Assembly (NCBI GenBank): GCA_030603805.1
Contig: JAUVXD010000001.1
Coordinates: forward strand, 1 to 64,000
Length of the DNA stretch: 64,000 nucleotides
Source of the DNA: Acholeplasmataceae bacterium
GTDB lineage: Bacteria > Bacillota_I > Bacilli_A > Acholeplasmatales > Acholeplasmataceae
Direction: 5' to 3'
Part shown: positions 9,324 to 16,150 of the stretch, one piece after another
Position numbering within the stretch: the first letter of the stretch is position 1
Layout: the number at the start of each line of letters is the position of its first letter
Notes under the pieces: generated by a model
The model's input: only the letters and a program-made list of their open reading frames with translations
Databases searched by the model: none
What the model was told of the DNA's origin: nothing
Program-made: the position numbers and the translations under genes

Positions 9324-10280
9324 TTAGGATTGATATTCAGCAATCAGTGACATTAAGAGTTCTGGATAGTCGGTGATAATGCCATCAGCACCTTGTAAAA
9401 TGAGATAACGCATCGTTAATTCATCATTAATGGTCCAGTAATGCATCGCCATGTTATGTTGATTGAGTGTTCTAATCAAATGCTTTGTATCCAAATTTAG
9501 CTTTCCAATCACAGGCAGTGTATAAGATGTTGGGACTTGGACAGCTGCATGAAGGGGTGCTTTTGAAAAAAGACTTGAAAGTGTATAAATGGAGATAATC
9601 ATTTTTTGGGCTGAGCCATAACTTGTCGAAACAAAAAGATCAGGATATGTCAAAATTAAATACTCATTGATATCATCAAAAGCACAGGCGACTAATACAT
9701 AATCTTGTAAATCAAACTGGTCTATGAGTTGATAGAGTGCATCAGCTGTTTCAATCCTTGGAGCATCCGCATCTGCTTTAATTTCAATATTGTATAGTAT
9801 TTGATTGCCAAACGCAGTAAAGACTTCCTCAAGTGTGGGCAGATGAACCATTGCAGATTGCCATTCGTTTGGACTCAAATCTCGATAAGGATAAGCATCA
9901 TTTTCTAAGTAGTTATAACCAAAATTGCAGTTTTCAAAAAGATCGTAATAATTTTCTTTCCATACGACGGTGTCACAGTTGCTGTGACTTCGTGTATTAC
10001 CTGTTTGATTTTCGCCATGAAGTAACACTAAAATGCCATCTAAAGTCAACATAACATCCATTTCAAGGACATCAACACCAAGATCAAAGGCATGCATATA
10101 AGCACGCATGGTGTTATCGGGATTAACGCCTTTACCACCTGCGTGTGCCATAACTAAAGGATAGTTTTGTGAGATAAAAGGATTAGGGCGATCAAATTTA
10201 GGTTTAGGCACTAAAACTAGACCGAGACCTAGAGTGAAGAGCAGAATGCAAACAATTAAGAATCTTTTAAGTCGCTTCAT
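9324..10280 (-). CDS. Membrane-anchored glycerophosphodiester phosphodiesterase
   Basis: 318 residues. Residues 5-24 form a hydrophobic anchor or uncleaved signal sequence; the rest is a GDPD TIM barrel that should face outside. Motifs: VMAHAGGKGVNPDNT (catalytic His), VLEMDVMLTLDG (metal-binding Glu and Asp), VLLHGENQTGN (second His) and YNIEIKADA. It should hydrolyse glycerophosphodiesters to glycerol-3-phosphate and an alcohol. The usual His-Asp pair reads HG and the usual ENT reads DNT, so it is a divergent member. An insert with two Cys follows the second His and might form a disulfide outside the cell. AAGGAG lies six bases before ATG. Confidence 0.85.
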   Translation of the reverse strand: MKRLKRFLIVCILLFTLGLGLVLVPKPKFDRPNPFISQNYPLVMAHAGGKGVNPDNTMRAYMHAFDLGVDVLEMDVMLTLDGILVLLHGENQTGNTRSHSNCDTVVWKENYYDLFENCNFGYNYLENDAYPYRDLSPNEWQSAMVHLPTLEEVFTAFGNQILYNIEIKADADAPRIETADALYQLIDQFDLQDYVLVACAFDDINEYLILTYPDLFVSTSYGSAQKMIISIYTLSSLFSKAPLHAAVQVPTSYTLPVIGKLNLDTKHLIRTLNQHNMAMHYWTINDELTMRYLILQGADGIITDYPELLMSLIAEYQS

Positions 10281-10408
10281 GATGGACTCCTTAAGTAGTG
10301 TTTGGACTCATTTTAACATACTCTAGTAAAGTTATAAACCATAATGAATAGGCGATTAATCAATCGATGCTTGATTTGTGCTATGCTATAAGTATCTGGA
10401 GGTCAACT

Positions 10409-10858
10409 ATGAAAAAGTATATCATCATCTTAAATATTACTATCATCATTTTAATCTTAGGCACATCCTTGATAGGACTATATGCCATACCTTATTCTTT
10501 AATGATGAATCCTTTCGACCAAGGTCTTGTTGATGCTTTAGTTTACACTTATTTTTACTTTATCGCTGTGCCTTTTATCTATGCACTTGTTATCTGTTTA
10601 ATGATTTTAAGTAAGATTGATATCAAGAGTTTATTGAGTGATGAGATAAGACATCGTTTAATTAAGATCAAAAAAGCCGCTTTGATTGTTTCAATAATCT
10701 CAATCATCTACTGCCCAGGGTTTATGATTATGACAGAACTAGAGGATGCACCAGGACTTGGTGTCATAGGCCTTTTGATGCTACTATTATGTACTGGAAT
10801 TTATGCGTTTCTATCATTATGGATTCATTTAATCAAAAGGGACTTTATAAACGAATAA
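10409..10858 (+). CDS. Small integral membrane protein, function unknown
   Basis: 149 residues with four strongly hydrophobic segments: residues 5-27, about 45-70, 90-112 and 115-138, separated by short charged loops (SKIDIKSLLSDEIRHRLIKIKK in the middle). I do not recognise the family. TGGAGG precedes ATG 10409; an in-frame upstream ATG at 10367 has no ribosome binding site. It stands alone, divergent from GDPD and convergent with DegV. Confidence 0.6.
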   Translation: MKKYIIILNITIIILILGTSLIGLYAIPYSLMMNPFDQGLVDALVYTYFYFIAVPFIYALVICLMILSKIDIKSLLSDEIRHRLIKIKKAALIVSIISIIYCPGFMIMTELEDAPGLGVIGLLMLLLCTGIYAFLSLWIHLIKRDFINE

Positions 10859-10879
10859 CAAAGTTAACTTAAGAAAAAA

Positions 10880-10907
10880 CGACTCCCATTGAGAGTCATT
10901 TATTTTT
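10880..10907. terminator. Bidirectional terminator between the membrane protein and degV
   Basis: GACTC and GAGTC enclose CCATTGA; on the minus strand the stem is followed by six T, on the plus strand by T-rich sequence. Confidence 0.75.
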
Positions 10908-11754
10908 AGTCGAGAGAAACTGCAATTCCAAGTGCTTCTGGACCTGTGTGGATGGCTAAAGCAGGGGTAATGTTCGATAGATGAAAAGATTTCATTTTGG
11001 GAAGTCTGGATTTAATTTTCTCAGCTAGTTCACTTAAATCAAGTGAAGTATTACTATTAAGTAATGTCACATCATATGACTTGCTATCAGCAACAAATTC
11101 GACCACCTGATTGATGAGTTCATTGACTGCTCTTTGATAGCCCCTCTCTTTTTTAACTGTGTAGTAGATACCATGTTCATTACAAGTAATGACAGGCTTA
11201 ATTTTTAAGAGTTCAGCAACGGTTGCAGCAACCAATCCTATACGTCCACCACGTTTTAAGTAAAGTAATTTTTCAACTGTGAAAAAAACTTTTTTCAGCG
11301 TTAATCTTTCATTAATTTTTTGAACAATCTCTTGAAAAGGAACTTTATTTCGAATCATATCTAGAGCTTCTAATGAGCTATATCCAGATGCCATACTAAT
11401 GTTTTTTGTGTCAATAACTTCAATGTTTAAGCCTTCATACTCTTGAGCCATTTGTAGAATGATATTCATTGTACCACTTAATCCTTTGGAAATTGGAATA
11501 CAAATGACATGCGTAAACCCTTGGCTTTTAATAAGATCAAATGTTTCTAAAATGTCTTTTGGACTGGGTAGTGAAGTTGAAACTTTTGAATCATCGATTT
11601 TAGAAAGCACTTCATTTAGAGTAATGTCTTTTTTATCGACATACTCTTTTTCATCAATAATGATTCTTAAGGGAAGAAGAAATAAAGGTAAATCCTTGTT
11701 TGATACATTTAAATCTGAACCTGAATCAGCGAGTACTGCAATTTTTTCAATCAT
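10906..11754 (-). CDS. DegV family fatty-acid-binding protein
   Basis: 282 residues with the two-domain DegV fold: IAVLADSGSDL at the start, VSTSLPSPKDI (TSxPS, fatty-acid headgroup site), CIPISKGLSGTMN, and KVFFTVEKLLYLKRGGRIG in the middle. DegV proteins bind long-chain fatty acids; FakB members present them to the kinase FakA for phosphorylation. FakA is not in this window. The start ATG overlaps the stop of the DUF1836 gene (11751-11754, ATGA), so the two are translationally coupled and probably controlled together. Confidence 0.85.
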   Translation of the reverse strand: MIEKIAVLADSGSDLNVSNKDLPLFLLPLRIIIDEKEYVDKKDITLNEVLSKIDDSKVSTSLPSPKDILETFDLIKSQGFTHVICIPISKGLSGTMNIILQMAQEYEGLNIEVIDTKNISMASGYSSLEALDMIRNKVPFQEIVQKINERLTLKKVFFTVEKLLYLKRGGRIGLVAATVAELLKIKPVITCNEHGIYYTVKKERGYQRAVNELINQVVEFVADSKSYDVTLLNSNTSLDLSELAEKIKSRLPKMKSFHLSNITPALAIHTGPEALGIAVSLD

Positions 11755-12308
11755 TTTTTATTCTCCTTATGGGGGTTGCTTATTTCTTTTAATAGATATT
11801 GAGCCATCATCATCGATGCGAAGGCGATGGTTGCAGATTTGAGGGGTAGAAGATTCATATCAACTGGCGTTTGAAAATAAGAGATATCTTGTTTTTGCTC
11901 TAGCTCCATTGTGGAAGCTTTGAGTGCATTTTCTAAAAAGGTAATGAACTGATTAAAAGCTTCAACTTTACCTAAAACTCTAGTTAAATGTTTAATGCCT
12001 TGGCTGACATCACTTAAATTTGCGATTTGTTTTAATATGGTGATGGTAATGATGAATGCAATATGGTCTTTACCATATTTTTTTTTGATAGGTGGTGGCA
12101 TGATTTGATTTTTTACATAGTTATTAATCATTGATGATGTGAGTACTTTATCGCTTTGATCACTATGATTCATAAAGACCACACTTAATGACCCGTTGAC
12201 ATATTCTAAGACTTGATCTAAATAAAGTGCGAGGTCAGGAAGTTCGTGGTATCTAGGTAAATGTATCTTTTTAATATTGTTCATCCAATCTTTGATTTCA
12301 GTATCCAT
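11751..12308 (-). CDS. DUF1836 protein, putative DNA-binding regulator of degV
   Basis: 185 residues. HLPRYHELPDLALYLDQVLEY, LTSSMINNYVKNQIMPPPIKKKYGKDHI and FIITITILKQIANLSDV are typical of DUF1836, a MerR-like winged-helix family of Firmicutes often adjacent to degV. No function has been shown that I know of. ATG 12308 is chosen because GGAGG lies six bases upstream; an upstream in-frame ATG at 12320 overlaps that site. A dyad at 12321-12337 lies between promoter and start, so it may repress its own operon; that is inference. Confidence 0.75.
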   Translation of the reverse strand: MDTEIKDWMNNIKKIHLPRYHELPDLALYLDQVLEYVNGSLSVVFMNHSDQSDKVLTSSMINNYVKNQIMPPPIKKKYGKDHIAFIITITILKQIANLSDVSQGIKHLTRVLGKVEAFNQFITFLENALKASTMELEQKQDISYFQTPVDMNLLPLKSATIAFASMMMAQYLLKEISNPHKENKK

Positions 12309-12320
12309 GGTGGCCTCCAT

Positions 12321-12337
12321 CTAGTTTTCAATACTAG
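12321..12337. promoter_or_regulatory. Possible operator upstream of the DUF1836-degV operon
   Basis: CTAGT and ACTAG form an inverted repeat around seven bases, immediately upstream of the ribosome binding site. TTGACA on the minus strand at 12358-12363 is a probable -35, so the dyad lies near the transcription start. Confidence 0.4.
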
Positions 12338-12420
12338 ATTAACACGTTTTAATAATTTGTCAATTGGAAAAAGAAAAAATGTGATAAAAGCCACAAGATA
12401 ATATCTTCTGGTTGAGTCAG

Positions 12421-12449
12421 TTGATAAAAGGGACAGAATTATGTACAAT
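12421..12449 (+). promoter_or_regulatory. Promoter of the OsmC-family gene
   Basis: TTGATA (12421-12426) and TACAAT (12444-12449) are separated by exactly 17 bases; AGAGGAG and the ATG follow. Confidence 0.75.
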
Positions 12450-12475
12450 AGTAGTCATAAAGAGGAGAATGGATT

Positions 12476-12874
12476 ATGAAAGCAGATAATGTAAAATTAG
12501 TGTTTGATAAAAACTTTGTGGGAGAGATGACCTCACCCACCGGAACCATCAAATTAGGCAGTCAAGAAAATAGGATGAAACCTTACCATTTGTTATTTGG
12601 AGCAGTTGCATCTTGTTTTTATGCAACGTTCATCAGCGTAGCAAACAAAATGAGATTAGAATTTTCTGATGTTGAAATTGAGGTTTCAGGTAATAAAAGA
12701 GATCAAGTGCCAGCAACACTGGATCAAGTGACCATTGAAATGGTTGTTTATAATGGATCAGATGAAGAAAAGTTGCATAAAGCAGCAGAACTCGGTGCAC
12801 AGTATTGTTCGATTCATGAAACCATATCAAAGGTTGCCAAAATCGATTTAGTTGTATCATTTAAGCAAAAATAG
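12476..12874 (+). CDS. OsmC/Ohr-family hydroperoxide-reductase-like protein
   Basis: 132 residues, typical for a one-domain OsmC protein. GPTG/TSPTGTIKLGSQ, KPYHLLFGAVASCFYATFISVA and CSIHETISKVAKI show the two peroxidatic cysteines, in ASCF and QYCSIHE. Ohr/OsmC proteins reduce organic hydroperoxides using thiols. AGAGGAG lies eight bases before the ATG. The gene has a near-consensus promoter and a strong terminator, so it is monocistronic. Subfamily (OsmC, Ohr or YhfA-like) cannot be fixed by eye. Confidence 0.85.
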   Translation: MKADNVKLVFDKNFVGEMTSPTGTIKLGSQENRMKPYHLLFGAVASCFYATFISVANKMRLEFSDVEIEVSGNKRDQVPATLDQVTIEMVVYNGSDEEKLHKAAELGAQYCSIHETISKVAKIDLVVSFKQK

Positions 12875-12895
12875 GTTATTAATCAAATCATAATG

Positions 12896-12924
12896 CACTT
12901 GCTTACCATAGCAAGTGTTTTTTT
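12896..12924 (+). terminator. Terminator after the OsmC-family gene
   Basis: CACTTGC and GCAAGTG form a 7-bp stem around TTACCATA, followed by seven T. Confidence 0.9.
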
Positions 12925-13076
12925 ATTTGAACTTGAAGCAACACCACAATTAAATAAATACATTTTTAACAAAATAAATTAGATTTATGTTTTTCAAAAA
13001 AATGAATATTTAGATATAGTATTTACTCATAAGAAGGCGTATAATTTAAAGTAATTGTTGATAAGGAGCATTTGAG

Positions 13077-13832
13077 ATGGGGACATTGTTCGATTTAGCA
13101 CATATCATATACATACTAATCTCACTTACAGTGAGCATTTTAATTTTGTTTATTGGCAAAAGATATTTGATAAAGCAAAATCATAAAGATATTGTGCTAA
13201 TAATATTTGGTTTATTGACTTTTTTTCTGCATGTGAGTGTTCTTTGGGTTGATTTTCTCAAAGATGGTAGCGCAAGTGTACCAGATAATGTTTTATTTCC
13301 TATTTATTTTTGTAATGCATCGATGTATCTATTGCTTCTAACTTCACTTTGGACAAATAAAAGCTCTAAAGCATTTAACTATTTAGCAATCGTTACAGCA
13401 TATTCAGGTTTTTTTGGAGCAACCATTAGTTTGTTCTATCCAGCCTATTATTTAGGATCAACGAGTATTTTTGAATGGGGTGTCTTAAAGAGTATGCTCT
13501 CTCACACGGCTATGTGGATCGGTTCAGTGTGGTTATTACTTGGTGGATATTTCAAAATTGAGCAGAAGAATGTCTTGGTCTATTTTATAGGATTACTTAT
13601 TTTTGGATTTATTGGAGTTGTAGTTAATCTTACGTTTGATCTTGCTGGATTACACGATCCTAATGCGATGTATCTACAACATCCACCGCTTGAAGATGTG
13701 CCATTACTTTCTGCATATATGATTGCTTTTTTAATGATACTTTTGATTTTCTTATTTACGAATTCATATCAAAAAATACAATATCGTACAAATATGATAA
13801 TTATTATGATGACAGATGAACGATCGACTTGA
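13077..13832 (+). CDS. TIGR02206/YwaF-like integral membrane protein
   Basis: 251 residues with about seven hydrophobic helices. FLHVSVLWVDFL, LFPIYFCNASMYLLLL, GFFGATISLFYPAY, HPPLEDVPLLSAYM and the regularly placed His residues resemble the TIGR02206 (YwaF) family of membrane proteins, whose function is not known. AAGGAG lies nine bases before ATG 13077, and TATAAT at 13040-13045 is a probable -10. A hairpin follows the stop. Confidence 0.7.
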   Translation: MGTLFDLAHIIYILISLTVSILILFIGKRYLIKQNHKDIVLIIFGLLTFFLHVSVLWVDFLKDGSASVPDNVLFPIYFCNASMYLLLLTSLWTNKSSKAFNYLAIVTAYSGFFGATISLFYPAYYLGSTSIFEWGVLKSMLSHTAMWIGSVWLLLGGYFKIEQKNVLVYFIGLLIFGFIGVVVNLTFDLAGLHDPNAMYLQHPPLEDVPLLSAYMIAFLMILLIFLFTNSYQKIQYRTNMIIIMMTDERST

Positions 13833-13856
13833 GTTTTTATCATATGATCATAATTT

Positions 13857-13885
13857 GTCTTATGAGCGTGTTTTCCACATAAGAC
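13857..13885 (+). terminator. Probable weak terminator after the YwaF-like gene
   Basis: GTCTTATG and CATAAGAC form a perfect 8-bp stem with a 13-base loop, followed by TTTAT. The short T tract makes it less certain. Confidence 0.5.
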
Positions 13886-13907
13886 TTTATACATCGAAAA
13901 AAAGAAT

Positions 13908-13934
13908 AAAAAACGGCTCAATGGAGCCGTTTAT
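13908..13934 (-). terminator. Terminator of tmRNA
   Basis: On the minus strand AACGGCTC and GAGCCGTT form an 8-bp stem with a CATT loop and a six-T tail, ten bases past the tmRNA CCA end. Confidence 0.9.
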
Positions 13935-13943
13935 TTGATATCT

Positions 13944-14283
13944 TGGTGGAGATGAGGGGAGTTGAACCCCTGTGCAAGACACTTTGCAAAATACTTTCTA
14001 CATGTTTATTTCATTTATGATTTCATATATGAAACGAAATGAACAAATGTCTCATACACTAACCTATAGGGTTCTTTTATTGATATAGGTATTTCAATAA
14101 ATATAACTTACTAGAGTTGGGCCGCATGAGAACCGTAAGTAAATTCAAATTTGGCTCGCACCTTTTCTTAGGCAGCGAAAGATAAAGATTGGTTTCCGGT
14201 TATTATAACCTCGGCTTTTTTACTTGAGCAACCAAGACATGCTTATACGTTGATCCGTGCCGTGTCGAATCCAGAACATCCCC
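13944..14283 (-). ncRNA. ssrA: Transfer-messenger RNA (tmRNA)
   Basis: Minus-strand RNA of about 340 bases. The 5' end GGGGATGTTCTGGATTCGAC and the 3' end with GTTCAACTCCCC, CATCTCC and an encoded ACCA are characteristic. GGGGATG pairs with CATCTCC, leaving a G3-U pair, the alanyl-tRNA synthetase identity element. The tag frame at 14168-14215 (minus) reads AEVIITGNQSLSFAA then TAA, ending with the hydrophobic-Ala-Ala type degradation signal. Which codon is the resume codon (GCC or one of the preceding AAA codons) is uncertain. With SmpB it rescues stalled ribosomes. This RNA fills the largest gene-free stretch of the window (13833-14381). Confidence 0.95.
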
Positions 14284-14292
14284 AGCGCATCT

Positions 14293-14321
14293 ATCTTACA
14301 TCAAAGATGAAAGAATGTAAA
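14293..14321 (-). promoter_or_regulatory. Promoter of tmRNA
   Basis: On the minus strand TTTACA (14316-14321) and TAAGAT (14293-14298) are 17 bases apart and end about nine bases before the mature 5' GGGG. Confidence 0.7.
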
Positions 14322-14381
14322 GATGTTAATCTCGTTTTATGTTCAAATGAAGTGATATAATAGAGTCATCAGGAGGTTTCT

Positions 14382-15407
14382 ATGAAAAAAATTCAAACAG
14401 CGATTATTGGTTATGGTCTATCAGGTAAGTTTTTTCATGTGCCACCTTTGATAAATCACGAATTTTACAACATAAAATATATCTTAACTAAAAACTCTAA
14501 CTCAATTGAAGAACTCAATCAAAATTATCCATCAATTAAGATTATCAGTTCATTAGAAGAAGCCTTAAATGATCAAGAAATTGATCTTGTGATTATTGCA
14601 ACCTCCAATGATGTACATGGTTTATATACTAGAAAAGCAATTTTAGCGGGTAAGCATGTTTTAGTTGAAAAACCTTTTATTGAAACGCATGCTGAAGCGA
14701 AAGAACTTTTTGAACTTGCCCATAAGCATCATGTCTTACTTCGTGTTTTTCATAATCGAATTTATGATGGCGACGTCATCACAATGCAAAAGCTTCTTAA
14801 AGAAGTTGATTTTGGTCGAATCATTAGTTTTACAGCAAGATTTGATAGATACGTCCCACACATTCAAGAAAATTGGCGTTATAAAGAAGGCATTATGGTA
14901 GGCATCTATTATGATCTTGCACCTCATTTAATCTATGACGCACTTGAATTTTTTGGATATCCAGAATCAGTTTACTTAGAACGCTACAAAACAAGAGAAC
15001 ATGCTACCGTAGATGATCAGTTTGAAATGAAACTTTATTATAAACATATGACTGTCAATCTAGGTTCAGAAGTAATGATGAGAGAAGAAAAACCACGATT
15101 CGAGATTGTTGGTACTCGAAAAACTTATGTCAAATATGGGTTTGATATCCCTGATCAAGTCTATTATCCAACTACAAACTTATACCAAGACTCCAAACTC
15201 AAAAGTGTCATCATCGATGAGACTTTAAATCAAAATGATGTTCCACTTCACTTAGGAGCTCATTACCTATTTTTTGAACAGCTCCAAAAAGATATTTTCA
15301 ATCAACCTGAAAAGGATTTGATTGAGGAAAAAGCTTTAGCAGTCATTCTAATTATGGAAAAAGGACTTTTAAGTGAACAAGAAAAGCGGGTAGTAAAGAT
15401 AGTTTAA
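14382..15407 (+). CDS. Gfo/Idh/MocA-family oxidoreductase
   Basis: 341 residues. The N-terminus IQTAIIGYGLSGKFFHVPPL is the NAD(P) Rossmann motif (GYGLSG), followed by LVIIATSNDVHG and GKHVLVEKPFIE, the EKP motif with the catalytic Lys. The C-terminal half is the alpha/beta substrate domain (APHLIYDALEFFGYPE). The sequence resembles the YdgJ/YvaA-like group, but the sugar or inositol substrate cannot be named. AGGAGG precedes the ATG, and TGATATAAT at 14353-14361 looks like an extended -10. It appears to be a single gene, divergent from tmRNA. Confidence 0.85.
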   Translation: MKKIQTAIIGYGLSGKFFHVPPLINHEFYNIKYILTKNSNSIEELNQNYPSIKIISSLEEALNDQEIDLVIIATSNDVHGLYTRKAILAGKHVLVEKPFIETHAEAKELFELAHKHHVLLRVFHNRIYDGDVITMQKLLKEVDFGRIISFTARFDRYVPHIQENWRYKEGIMVGIYYDLAPHLIYDALEFFGYPESVYLERYKTREHATVDDQFEMKLYYKHMTVNLGSEVMMREEKPRFEIVGTRKTYVKYGFDIPDQVYYPTTNLYQDSKLKSVIIDETLNQNDVPLHLGAHYLFFEQLQKDIFNQPEKDLIEEKALAVILIMEKGLLSEQEKRVVKIV

Positions 15408-15458
15408 GATCATGTTTCACAACTTACATGATTTATCATGTGAGCTACATCTTCATCA

Positions 15459-15467
15459 TGTTATAAT
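15459..15467 (+). promoter_or_regulatory. Extended -10 promoter of the HAD-ABC operon
   Basis: TGT followed by TATAAT lies 23 bases before the ATG of the HAD gene, ahead of AGGAGG. Upstream at 15429-15440 ACATGA and TCATGT form a short inverted repeat. Confidence 0.5.
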
Positions 15468-15490
15468 GAGTCAAACACCAGGAGGTCAAG

Positions 15491-16150
15491 ATGATTAAAG
15501 CACTTATTTTTGATATGGATGGTACGATTTTAAATACATTAACAGATATCACATTGGCAGTCAATCATGCTTTAACACAAAAAAATCTTCCAACGAAATC
15601 AGAAGATGAAATTAAGATGGCTGTAGGCAATAGCGCTTATCGGTTAATTGAACGAGTTGTTCCTAAATCCTACACAGTTGAGGAAACTAAAGAACTCTTT
15701 CACATGTATCAAGATTACTATGATGCTCATGCGAGTGACCATACCGGACCTTATCCAGATATCTTGGAACTTCTCAAAGAATTAAGATTAAAAGGATATA
15801 AGCTTGCGGTTGTTTCGAATAAGTTCGAACATTTGGTTGAAGAGCTCAATCATACGATGTTTCAAGGTCTTTTTGATGCTTGTGTGGGTGAAGTTAAAGG
15901 TATACCGATTAAACCTGCACCAGACATGGTCTATAAAGCATTAGACTTACTTGAAGTAGATAAAGAAGAAGCACTTTTTATTGGGGATTCTGAGGTCGAT
16001 ATGATGACTGCATTTAATGCTTTAGTGACATCTGTCGGTGTGACATGGGGATTTCGTCCAGAATCATTACTTGTTGAACATAACGCAGATTATATCATTC
16101 ATCAACCATTTGCGTTACTCTCTATTTTGGAAAAGGAAAACACACTATGA
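15491..16150 (+). CDS. HAD hydrolase, phosphoglycolate-phosphatase-like
   Basis: 219 residues. Motif I is FDMDGTILNT (nucleophile Asp and the second Asp), motif II VVSNKF, motif III Lys in IKPAPDMVYKAL, motif IV FIGDSEVDMMTA. The helical cap between motifs I and II makes it subfamily IA, close to Gph. Substrate may be phosphoglycolate or another small phosphate. AGGAGG precedes the ATG. Its stop overlaps the start of the ABC gene (ATGA at 16147-16150), so it heads a three-gene operon. Confidence 0.85.
   Translation: MIKALIFDMDGTILNTLTDITLAVNHALTQKNLPTKSEDEIKMAVGNSAYRLIERVVPKSYTVEETKELFHMYQDYYDAHASDHTGPYPDILELLKELRLKGYKLAVVSNKFEHLVEELNHTMFQGLFDACVGEVKGIPIKPAPDMVYKALDLLEVDKEEALFIGDSEVDMMTAFNALVTSVGVTWGFRPESLLVEHNADYIIHQPFALLSILEKENTL

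Noticed and set aside
11459-11842. 127-codon plus-strand frame across degV and the DUF1836 gene
   Set aside because: It lies opposite two well-identified genes, spans their junction, has no ribosome binding site and shows no domain.
13944-14283. tRNA gene suggested by the T-arm and CCA end
   Set aside because: The T-arm belongs to tmRNA: the matching 5' half is 300 bases away and a tag frame lies between.
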